From the NCBI GenBank assembly GCA_037446575.1, contig JBBIII010000028.1, forward strand, positions 1 to 27,084: DNA of 27,084 nt, written 5' to 3'. The notes under the pieces are model-generated. The model was not told the origin of the DNA. It was given only the letters and a program-made list of their open reading frames with translations, and did not search any database. The translations under genes and the position numbers were made by a program. Positions within the stretch are counted from its first letter, which is position 1. Every line of letters begins with the position of its first letter. Shown here one piece after another: positions 1 to 7,507 of the stretch. The DNA comes from JBBIII01 sp037446575 (GTDB lineage: Bacteria; Bacteroidota; Ignavibacteria; UBA10030).

Positions 1-1239
1 CTTGATGAGTTTGTCGGGCAAGATCATCTTACACAAGCAGATAAGCCGCTTAGATTAATGCTTGAGAAAGGCGAGATTGCTTCTCTAATTTTCTGGGGAC
101 CACCAGGTGTTGGTAAAACCACACTTGCACGACTTGCTGCCAAACATGTGCAGGCAGAATTTTATCAGCTCAGCGCAGTAGCGGCGGGTGTAAAGGATGT
201 TCGTGACATTATAGCACGTGCAGGAAAGAGCAAGAAACTCGGTAAGAAAACTATTTTATTTATTGATGAAATTCATCGTTTTAACAAAGCACAACAAGAT
301 GCGCTATTGCATTCTGTTGAAGAAGGTTTAATAACATTGATCGGCGCAACTACTGAAAATCCATCGTTTGAAATTATATCGCCGCTACTTTCACGCTGTC
401 AGGTTTATGTAATGGAATCGTTGGGAAGAGAGGCGTTGAATAAAATTCTTGATCATGCGCTTTCGGCGGATGAAATTTTATCAAAGCGCAAAATTGAAAT
501 TGCCGATAGAGAATTCCTAATGTTGCTTTCCGGCGGTGATGCGCGCAAATTGTTAAACGGATTGGAAAATGCTCTCCGATTAACCAAGCCAAACCCGGAT
601 GGTTCTGTGCTTATTCCAAAAAAGAAAATCGAAGAAGCTTTCCAGCGAAAATTCACGCTTTATGATAAAGACGGCGAACAGCACTACGATATTATTTCTG
701 CATTTATAAAAAGTGTTCGCGGAAGCGATCCTGATGCCGCGATTTATTGGATGGCGCGTATGTTAGATGGCGGTGAAGACCCGAAATTTATCGCGCGCCG
801 CATGATTGTGCTTGCTTCGGAAGATATCGGCAACGCCGATCCTTATGCGCTTACTTTGGCGACTTCCTGCTTTACAGCAATTGATTATATTGGAATGCCT
901 GAAGCTCGAATTATCTTAGCACAAACTGCAACGTATCTTGCCTCATGTCCTAAAAGCAATGCTTCATATAAAGCAATAGAAGATGCCTGGGCTGATGTGA
1001 GAAATTTGCCCAATCTACCTGTTCCTCTTCACATTCGTAACGCTCCGACCAAATTAATGGAGGATCTCGGTTATGGCGGTGAGTATAAATATAGTCACGA
1101 GTTTCCCGGTCATTTTATTGAACAACAATATTTGCCCGAGAATTTGAAAACAAAGATTTATTACAAGCCGACTGACATTGGCAGGGAAAAAGATTTACGC
1201 GAGAGATTAAATCGCTGGTGGAAGAAAAAGCAGAGATAA
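1..1239 (+). CDS. rarA: Replication-associated recombination protein A (RarA/MgsA family AAA+ ATPase), 5' end outside window
   Basis: RarA is a cytoplasmic AAA+ ATPase related to clamp-loader proteins that acts at stalled replication forks. The reading frame is open from the first base of the window (LDEFVGQDHL...), so the gene starts upstream and the ATG at 58 is internal. Counting codons from base 1, the Walker A motif GPPGVGKTT is at about 33-41, the Walker B/DExH-like IDEIHRF follows at about 87-93, and a sensor-1 type segment GATTENPSFE comes next. The C-terminal half has the family's tetramerisation region, with the ASEDIGNADP signature and the LGYGGEYKYSHEFPG motif near the end. The ATPase motifs rule out RuvB or DnaX because the C-terminal signatures are specific to RarA. 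The stop codon overlaps the start of the next small gene. Family assignment is firm; the role comes from family knowledge. Confidence 0.95.
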   Translation, partial: LDEFVGQDHLTQADKPLRLMLEKGEIASLIFWGPPGVGKTTLARLAAKHVQAEFYQLSAVAAGVKDVRDIIARAGKSKKLGKKTILFIDEIHRFNKAQQDALLHSVEEGLITLIGATTENPSFEIISPLLSRCQVYVMESLGREALNKILDHALSADEILSKRKIEIADREFLMLLSGGDARKLLNGLENALRLTKPNPDGSVLIPKKKIEEAFQRKFTLYDKDGEQHYDIISAFIKSVRGSDPDAAIYWMARMLDGGEDPKFIARRMIVLASEDIGNADPYALTLATSCFTAIDYIGMPEARIILAQTATYLASCPKSNASYKAIEDAWADVRNLPNLPVPLHIRNAPTKLMEDLGYGGEYKYSHEFPGHFIEQQYLPENLKTKIYYKPTDIGREKDLRERLNRWWKKKQR

Positions 1240-1508
1240 TGAATAATTTTTCAGAACAAGCGCGACGTCTGTATAAGCTAATTCAAAGCGCATCAGAAAA
1301 TGAACTTGTAGAAAGAGCAGATGATATTCTTCAATTTCTATATCGAATTACCGATGCCATGAAAAAATCATCAAGCTTTGTTATTCATATTCAATCACTT
1401 AAAGAAATCATTTACGGATTAGAATCAAATCCGGATTTCACCTTGCACCAGAAAGAAACCCGGGTAAAGTTAAATGTGTTTTTTGAAAACATATTGAAAG
1501 AAAAGTAG
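1239..1508 (+). CDS. Small conserved-looking helical protein of unknown function, coupled to rarA
   Basis: This is an 89-residue protein that I do not recognise. I chose the ATG at 1239 because it shares bases with the rarA stop (TAATG), a usual arrangement for translational coupling. An in-frame GTG at 1218 would add seven residues and a deeper overlap. The sequence is charged and probably mostly alpha-helical, with no signal peptide, membrane segment or cysteine motif. It contains segments such as SEQARRLYKLIQSASENELV and ends in ENILKEK. The overlap suggests co-expression with rarA, but gives no function. The frame being open and directly coupled makes it a likely real gene. Confidence 0.6.
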   Translation: MNNFSEQARRLYKLIQSASENELVERADDILQFLYRITDAMKKSSSFVIHIQSLKEIIYGLESNPDFTLHQKETRVKLNVFFENILKEK

Positions 1509-1596
1509 TAAGCGAGTAAGATTTTTCCTACCAGCACATTACTTGACATTTATACGAAAAACTCAAATATTCATTATATAAAAAAAGGGATTAAAA

Positions 1597-1671
1597 ATGG
1601 GTAAAATAACTCGCCATTGGTTTAATAGTAATTTGACAAAATGTAATTTTAGATTTTTTAATGTGATATAG
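1597..1671 (+). CDS. Possible 24-aa leader ORF upstream of the caspase operon
   Basis: A 24-codon frame (begins MGKITRHWF) starts at an ATG preceded at 6 nt spacing by AAAGGGA (1584-1590), one of the clearest Shine-Dalgarno-like sequences in the window. It ends 84 nt before the next gene. It has no recognisable motif. It may be a short leader peptide or chance; the only evidence is the placement of the ribosome-binding sequence. Confidence 0.18.
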   Translation: MGKITRHWFNSNLTKCNFRFFNVI

Positions 1672-1755
1672 ATTTTTACTATTGATATATAACACAATAA
1701 ATTTTTTAGATGATATTTATCTTTCGATAGAGTAAAGGATTAAAAGGAGAAAGCA

Positions 1756-4161
1756 ATGGGAGTTAAGAATATATTGCTAATATGTTTGGGAATGCTATTA
1801 GTTATATCTGGAGCGTTTTCCCAATCAGAAATTTATATCGAACAAATTCAATCGGTTGAAACTAAACTTAAGGTGATACAAGGTGTTTTAGGTGCACAGG
1901 GGAACAACTTAATTTTTGTCTCAGGGGATAAAACGCTTAGGTTGTTTGATGCAGTATCATTAACGGAAAAACAAATCTTATCGGATTTGACGGCGCCGAT
2001 TGAAGTTGTTACGCCTTCCAATACAGGAAATACATTGGTTGCTGGAGCCGCAAATGGTCAAATTTTTGCAATCGATCTTTTACGAGGAGCATCAACAAAA
2101 AGATTCTCGATACACACACAACCAATTAAGGCTTTAGCACTTCAAGATGAAACTTTCCTTTTTTCGACCGAAGGAAATAAATCCGTCGCTATTACAGACC
2201 TTTCAACTGGAAGCACATTAGGAGCTTTAGAACGATTAAGCGATAATGTTAGCTTGCTCTCAATTCGTACAGGAATGAGGCAATTTGCTGTTGGTTTGGT
2301 TAATGGGCAAGTTCTAACATTTGCATTTGCCAAATTTGCGCCCTTGTACACACTCACTGGAGGCAGTGCTAGAATTACCTCATTAAGTTATAGTGCAGAT
2401 AATAAATATCTTGCGGCAGGGGCGATTGATGGAAATATTTGTTTATGGGATGCAGAAACAGGTGTATTAAAAATGAAATACACCCAGAAAAAACCGATTA
2501 TGACAATTACATTCGATCCTAAAGGTCGTTGGATGGCTGTAAGTTCAATAGATAGCACGATAGATTTTTATGACTTAGCGCAGTTGTCAAAAATTGGGAC
2601 AATAACCGAAAAAGAGGGGTATTCAGTGTTTATGGCATTCCAAAGTGATAATAGTTTAGTAACTGCAACAAACAATGGTCTAATTAAGAAATGGAATGTA
2701 ACAACAGCTCCGCCAGACACGTCAAAACCGAGTATTGTTTTTGAACAACCGATAATAGGTTCTGAGCAGAATAAATCACTTAGCAATGAGTATGAAATAA
2801 TCGGGTTAGTGTACGACAATAGAGAAATTGCTGAAGTTACTCTTAATGGAAGTCCGGTTAAATTGATAGCTCCGACTGCCGATGACTTATTGAAAGTTCC
2901 ATCTAACATGAAATCAGTTAAGAGATTTAGCGCAAAATTAATGTTGGATTCAATTGGACTTAATCCTTATGAGATTAATGTATTAGATAGAGCAAAAAAT
3001 TTGGTTACTCAGAGCGGAACAATTCAGCGAATTTCTATGGAACAAGCGGTAGATATTCAAAGTCCTAAAAACGATTCGGAAACCGGAGATTTTTTAATTC
3101 CTGTAAAATTTATTCCGTGGTTTGACGTAGATACATATTCTATTTCAGTTAATATGGTTGATTTAGTTAACGAGCAAGCTGTTGAATTTAAAGTTGCAGG
3201 AGAAATGATTATTGATGAGGTTCCTTTAGTAGTAGGATATAATAAAATTCAACTAACGATAAAAGGAAAAAACAGAGAGAGATTTTCAAAATCAATCGGA
3301 GTAACCAGAAAACAATCAGTATTATCATCTACAAGCGCCCCGTTACTAAGTGGCGGCAAAAAAAGTAGAACCGCCGGTTCAGGACCGCAAAAATGGGCGG
3401 TTGTTGTTGGTGTTTCGGATTATATGAGTCCAGGAATTACAAGTTTAAAATATGCCGATAAAGATGCGGAAGCTTTTGCAAATTTCTTACGTAGGCCAGA
3501 GGGGGGCGGTTACGATTCTGATCATATCCGCGTATTGTTAAATAAAGACGCTACATTACCAAACGTTCGAGATGCATTAATTAATTTTCTTAATCAAGCA
3601 ATTGATATGGATTTAGTTGTTATTTATTTTGCTGGACATGGAATGCCGGAGCCAGCCAAGCCAACAAATATGTATTTATTGACACACGATAGCGAACCGA
3701 ACATGCTGGGAACGACAGCTTTTCCAATGTGGGATATTCAAACTGTGTTGGCTCGCTATATAAGTGCGAAACGAGTTGTTGTATTTACGGATGCATGTCA
3801 TAGCGGAGGTATAAGCGTAAATTTTGCAACTCGCGGATTGGGTTCAACAGAACAAAACCTTGTTAACCAATACATTGCAGATTTATCAAGAACTAAAGAA
3901 GGAATTGTAGTGTTCACAGCAAGCGCCGCCGGCGAAGTATCGCAAGAATTTCCTGAGTTAGGACATGGAGTATTTACATATTATTTATTAAAAGGCATGG
4001 AAGGCGAAGCAGATTACAATAACGATTACACAGTTACAATTAACGAGTTAATGCAATATACTGAAGAACAAGTAAAACGAAAAACTCGCGGAGCACAAAA
4101 TCCGACGCGTAGTCAAACTGAATATGACAAAGAGTTGACAATATCAATTATACCTCACTAA
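1756..4161 (+). CDS. Exported WD40-propeller / caspase-like (peptidase C14) protein
   Basis: This 801-residue protein starts with a signal peptide (about 1-22, cleavage after GAFS). Residues about 30-315 form an N-terminal beta-propeller of WD40-like repeats; the clearest blades contain LAAGAIDGNICLWDAETG and the following FDPKGRWMAVSSIDSTIDFYD. Next comes a beta-rich, Ig-like linker (about 330-520). The C-terminal domain (about 547-790) is a caspase-like C14 fold beginning KWAVVVGVSDYM, with the expected catalytic dyad: His628 in AGHG and Cys681 in DACHSG. The protease is therefore predicted to be active, and to act outside the cytoplasm. AAGGAGA at 1744-1750 is a good ribosome-binding site for this ATG. 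It is followed at 15 nt by the DUF4384-like gene and then the CHASE2 cyclase gene, forming one operon. Substrate is unknown. Propeller blade count is approximate. Confidence 0.88.
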   Translation: MGVKNILLICLGMLLVISGAFSQSEIYIEQIQSVETKLKVIQGVLGAQGNNLIFVSGDKTLRLFDAVSLTEKQILSDLTAPIEVVTPSNTGNTLVAGAANGQIFAIDLLRGASTKRFSIHTQPIKALALQDETFLFSTEGNKSVAITDLSTGSTLGALERLSDNVSLLSIRTGMRQFAVGLVNGQVLTFAFAKFAPLYTLTGGSARITSLSYSADNKYLAAGAIDGNICLWDAETGVLKMKYTQKKPIMTITFDPKGRWMAVSSIDSTIDFYDLAQLSKIGTITEKEGYSVFMAFQSDNSLVTATNNGLIKKWNVTTAPPDTSKPSIVFEQPIIGSEQNKSLSNEYEIIGLVYDNREIAEVTLNGSPVKLIAPTADDLLKVPSNMKSVKRFSAKLMLDSIGLNPYEINVLDRAKNLVTQSGTIQRISMEQAVDIQSPKNDSETGDFLIPVKFIPWFDVDTYSISVNMVDLVNEQAVEFKVAGEMIIDEVPLVVGYNKIQLTIKGKNRERFSKSIGVTRKQSVLSSTSAPLLSGGKKSRTAGSGPQKWAVVVGVSDYMSPGITSLKYADKDAEAFANFLRRPEGGGYDSDHIRVLLNKDATLPNVRDALINFLNQAIDMDLVVIYFAGHGMPEPAKPTNMYLLTHDSEPNMLGTTAFPMWDIQTVLARYISAKRVVVFTDACHSGGISVNFATRGLGSTEQNLVNQYIADLSRTKEGIVVFTASAAGEVSQEFPELGHGVFTYYLLKGMEGEADYNNDYTVTINELMQYTEEQVKRKTRGAQNPTRSQTEYDKELTISIIPH

Positions 4162-4176
4162 AGAAAGGAAAATGCT

Positions 4177-4872
4177 ATGCGATCAATATTATTGTTTGCA
4201 GTAATAGTAAGTTGTGTTGCGGTAGGTTTTAAATTCGATGTAATACAAGAACAACCCCCCTCAGCCATTCAACAAGCAGAAGGCAATATAGAATTTGAAT
4301 GGGCGTTTGGCGCAATAGTTGGTAAAAATAAGACATTAGTTTCAATTACTCGTGATACTATATTAAAAAGCGGCGAAGAAATAAAAATGATGGTAAAATT
4401 AAACAAAGAATGCTTTGTCTATGTAATATATTATGGTTCTAAGGGCGAAGTAGCTATGTTATTCCCTCACAATATTCAGCAATTTCAAAAAGATTATGTT
4501 ACTGATAAAAATTATTATATACCCAAAGGACGTGGCTGGCAAGTGCTTGATAAAAACACGGGCAAGGAGGTCTTTTTTCTTATTGCATCGACAGAACGCC
4601 TGATTGATTTAGAAGCTAAGTTTGGCAATTATATTTCTGCTGATGAATCAAAAAAAGAAGCTTTAGCAAATGAAGTAATTTCCGAAGTGCGAAATGTCCG
4701 TAAACGTTATTCCACTTTTGCAACGCTTGCAGAAAAACCTATTACAATTGGCGGTAATATTAGAGGAAATGAAAAAGTTGAAGGATCACGTCGTCCAGAT
4801 GTGGCTGATATTGCTATTAAAATAAAAGCAAACAACTTCTACAGCAAGACGTTTACAATTGACCATCAGTAA
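4177..4872 (+). CDS. Exported DUF4384-type protein, partner of the caspase-like protein
   Basis: This is a 231-residue protein with an N-terminal hydrophobic export segment (about 4-18). A lipobox-like IVSC sits at residues 10-13, but the signal would be unusually short, so lipoprotein status is uncertain. Residues about 45-150 match the DUF4384 pattern: a beta strand ending in a conserved YVIYYG, followed by a GEVAMLFP segment, an aromatic YYIPKGRGW strand, and FFLIASTE. DUF4384 domains are often found beside or fused to caspase-like or kinase sensor proteins; that is family knowledge, and the biochemical role is not known. AAAGGAA (4164-4170) precedes the ATG with 6 nt spacing. It lies 15 nt after the caspase gene and just ahead of the cyclase gene, which suggests the three products work together in the envelope. 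Confidence 0.75.
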   Translation: MRSILLFAVIVSCVAVGFKFDVIQEQPPSAIQQAEGNIEFEWAFGAIVGKNKTLVSITRDTILKSGEEIKMMVKLNKECFVYVIYYGSKGEVAMLFPHNIQQFQKDYVTDKNYYIPKGRGWQVLDKNTGKEVFFLIASTERLIDLEAKFGNYISADESKKEALANEVISEVRNVRKRYSTFATLAEKPITIGGNIRGNEKVEGSRRPDVADIAIKIKANNFYSKTFTIDHQ

Positions 4873-4885
4873 TAAAAAAACAATA

Positions 4886-6820
4886 ATGGACACGGTGATA
4901 ATCATCGTGTCCGCATTTTTATTCGGGCATTTGCTGTTTTGGTTATTACCGAGTGTTTTCGATACTTGGAATTCTCAATCGTTCGATCAGCTATTTGTAT
5001 TCCGTGCGAAATATTTCCCCTCTCGGATTCCATACGACAATACAATTATTCACGTAAGTGAAACGGATAGCAGCGTTCAGGAAATTTCTGGCGGAACTTA
5101 TATTGGCCGGCGACAGTATGGGGAGATGATTCGCAATATAGGAGAAATGCAGGCGGCGTCTCAATTATGGGACTATATCTTTAAAGCCCCGCTAACCGCA
5201 GAAGAAGATTCCTTTTTTATCGCTTGTAACAGAGCCGCCGGTAATGTTTATTTTGGTATGTCGCTTGATCTTCGTGAAACGCCTTTGCAACAGCGAAGTC
5301 CCCGTCCCGCATCTCACTGGCAATATTTATCCGATACAAAATGGCAGGTTCAAGTTGATGGCGATATAAGCAATATGTATTTTAGCGGAAACCCGATAAT
5401 AACATTTCCGGAGGTAGCATTAGCTACAAAAGGGTTAGGTTTTTTAAATTTAAAATACGATCCAGACGGAGTATTTAGGCGCGCGCCGCTTTTGCTAAGA
5501 CATGAAGATGCTTTTTATCCCAGTTTCCCGTTTAGAGCAATTTGTGATTATTTACATGTTAAACCTGAGCAAATTATCATTAAGCCAGGAGATAACATAA
5601 CGTTAAAAGGAGCTTTTCGACCCGGACAACAACCGCGCGATATCGTAATTCCCGTAGATAAACATTGTAATATTATTGTGAATTTTGTAGGTCCTTGGGG
5701 TACGATGACCGACTATAAAATGGTTCAGATATATAACTTATCTTCGGATAGAGATATGTTAGAATATGATTGGAAGCCATTATTTAAAGATAAAATTGTT
5801 GTTGTGAACGAAGCTTCAACAGGAGCGTCGGATATTCAGCAAGTGCCAGTAGATACTTGGTATCCGTTAGGCGGATTGCATGCGAATGTGATGCATACGA
5901 TTCTGACAGAAAATTTTCTTACTGAAGCGGCTCCTTCTATTAAAATTTTAATAGAAATTTTCCTTTTAGTGATAATCGGAATATTTGCGATTAAATTTTC
6001 TTCGCGAGGACTTTGGATAAGCGCAATAGTTTTAATAATTGGTTATATCATCTTTGTGCTTTCGGCTTTTCTGTATGGAAATATAATAATCAACTTAATA
6101 CGCCCTATATTTATTACTATCTTTGCCGTGTTTGCAGTTCTTGCGTATAGATTTATTAATGAAGAACGTCAAAAAGAGGCATTACGGCAATCTTTTGAAT
6201 CGTATCTTCCGCCTTCTATTGTCAAGAGAATGCTTGCAAATCCAGAATCTGTGTTTGCTGGACAGAAAAAAGAATTAACTATACTTTTTAGCGATATAAA
6301 AAGTTTTACTACATACTCATCTACAATGACGCCGGATCAAATCCAAAAAATGCTGAATGAATATTTTGAAGCAATGGTAGATATTGTGTTCAAATATGAA
6401 GGGACTGTTGATAAATATATTGGCGATGGATTGATGGTATTCTTTGGAGCGCCGGAGCATCAACCGGATCACGCTGTTCGTTGCGTTAAAGCGTCTATTG
6501 AAATGCAGAAAAAGTGCCGAGAGCTTAAAACAAAATGGACAGAAAACGGATTATTCCCACTGAAGATTCGTATTGGCATCAACACAGGTTTTGTTGTGGT
6601 CGGCAATATGGGATCTGCTAGAAAATTATCTTACACAGTTCTCGGTTCAGATGTTAATCTCGCAAATCGTCTCGAATCAAATGCGCCAGTCGAAGGAATT
6701 ATGATTTCAAAACGAACTTATGAACTTGTGAAAGACCACGTCTTGACCCAACCGCATGAACCTATCTTGGTTAAAGGACTCGACACTTCAATTGAAGTCT
6801 ACACTGTACCGGTAGAATAA
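4886..6820 (+). CDS. CHASE2-domain membrane class III adenylate/guanylate cyclase
   Basis: This is a 644-residue sensor cyclase. It has an N-terminal membrane anchor (about 4-25) and a large extracytoplasmic CHASE2 domain (about 28-345) with the typical FRAKYFPSRIPYDNTIIHV opening and a GLGFLNLKYDPDGVFRRAP core. Three closely spaced membrane spans follow (about 352-373, 376-398, 400-421), then the cytoplasmic cyclase domain (about 463-635). All expected catalytic residues are visible: metal-binding Asp470 (FSDIKSF) and Asp514 (IGDGLM), purine-selecting Lys510 with the Asp of GSDVN, and the Asn/Arg pair of VNLANRLE. The Lys/Asp pair favours ATP over GTP. I chose the ATG at 4886, 13 nt after the previous stop; a TTG at 4859 would overlap the previous gene by 14 nt and add 9 residues. 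Neither start has a good ribosome-binding site. Confidence 0.92.
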   Translation: MDTVIIIVSAFLFGHLLFWLLPSVFDTWNSQSFDQLFVFRAKYFPSRIPYDNTIIHVSETDSSVQEISGGTYIGRRQYGEMIRNIGEMQAASQLWDYIFKAPLTAEEDSFFIACNRAAGNVYFGMSLDLRETPLQQRSPRPASHWQYLSDTKWQVQVDGDISNMYFSGNPIITFPEVALATKGLGFLNLKYDPDGVFRRAPLLLRHEDAFYPSFPFRAICDYLHVKPEQIIIKPGDNITLKGAFRPGQQPRDIVIPVDKHCNIIVNFVGPWGTMTDYKMVQIYNLSSDRDMLEYDWKPLFKDKIVVVNEASTGASDIQQVPVDTWYPLGGLHANVMHTILTENFLTEAAPSIKILIEIFLLVIIGIFAIKFSSRGLWISAIVLIIGYIIFVLSAFLYGNIIINLIRPIFITIFAVFAVLAYRFINEERQKEALRQSFESYLPPSIVKRMLANPESVFAGQKKELTILFSDIKSFTTYSSTMTPDQIQKMLNEYFEAMVDIVFKYEGTVDKYIGDGLMVFFGAPEHQPDHAVRCVKASIEMQKKCRELKTKWTENGLFPLKIRIGINTGFVVVGNMGSARKLSYTVLGSDVNLANRLESNAPVEGIMISKRTYELVKDHVLTQPHEPILVKGLDTSIEVYTVPVE

Positions 6821-7507
6821 AAACGGATACTTTACGCTTAAGGCATTCTGCATACTACCATAATTTTTGAAGATAAATCGATTGAGGGAGCTAAAATGTT
6901 GTGATAAAAAGCATTGATGTATAGAAATTGGATTTTTATTTTTCAACGTATTTATTCTGTAATAACTTTGATAATATTGCTAAACTCAAAAATGAATTAA
7001 AAAGCAGTGTATTATATTGTGGAATAAGTCGTCATAAAACCTTCTGTAATAGAAAATAGTTGTACACTATCCTGTTGACTCAATATAAAATGTCATTGTC
7101 GTATAAATAGATAAACTGATAATTTTAAATATTTATACTAAGGTGTGATATGTGATAAGATATTAAGGATTTTTTATATATATTTTAGCCATAATTACTC
7201 CGTGTGATCTTAATATGTATTAACATAGAGCACTCCTGAGGGGACACCTTCGGCAAGATTACACAGCTGAAACCAGGTGCACACTGTTTTATATCTGTAT
7301 TAATCATGTGTTTTTTCTGTTCAAACGTAAATTGCCGAGTAAATACTTGTAGGTTAAAATATAATTTTTTTTAATCAGTTTTTTAAATGCTGTTAGATAT
7401 CTTTAATATGTATCCATAGGTGTTTTAAATAACTTTAAAAAAAACTAATAGATGCTTTGAAAAATTACCCCTATAATTATTGATCATTTCATTTTAAAGG
7501 GTCTACA
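6821..7507. other. 687-bp AT-rich gene-free region upstream of the giant-protein operon
   Basis: I see no credible coding frame here and no convincing terminator hairpin after the cyclase gene. The region holds copy A of a decayed dispersed repeat (7191-7323) and several TGTGAT(A) words (6900, tandem at 7144-7157, 7203). At its 3' end is the AAAGGG ribosome-binding site (7496-7501) of the 2290-codon gene. No promoter matching a strong consensus was found, though the operon promoter must presumably lie here or further upstream. Confidence 0.6.
7191..7323 (+). repeat. Decayed dispersed repeat, copy A
   Basis: This segment aligns with 23987-24120 almost without gaps. By hand I count roughly 92 matching positions out of 133. 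The best-kept blocks are ATAATTACTC (7191-7200), TAACATAGA (7221-7229), CGGCAA (7251-7256), TGAAAC (7268-7273) and the tail 7284-7323, which includes TTAATCA and CTGTTCA. It begins 370 nt after the cyclase stop and ends 184 nt before the giant gene. It has no terminal inverted repeat that I can see and no open frame. Confidence 0.7.

Noticed and set aside
1543..1580. Second TTGACA-type promoter ahead of the caspase operon
   Set aside because: TTGACA at 1543-1548 (and another at 1633-1638) has no convincing -10 element at 16-19 nt, nor a TAnnTTTG at the right distance.
7214..7227. Inverted repeat TATGT-ATTA-ACATA as an operator
   Set aside because: It is short, AT-rich, and absent from the aligned position in copy B, so it is probably chance.
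7231..7283. Possible riboswitch or structured RNA in the GC-richer part of repeat copy A
   Set aside because: I could pair only short stems (CACCT with AGGTG, 5 bp). They are not conserved in copy B, and no known riboswitch signature matches.
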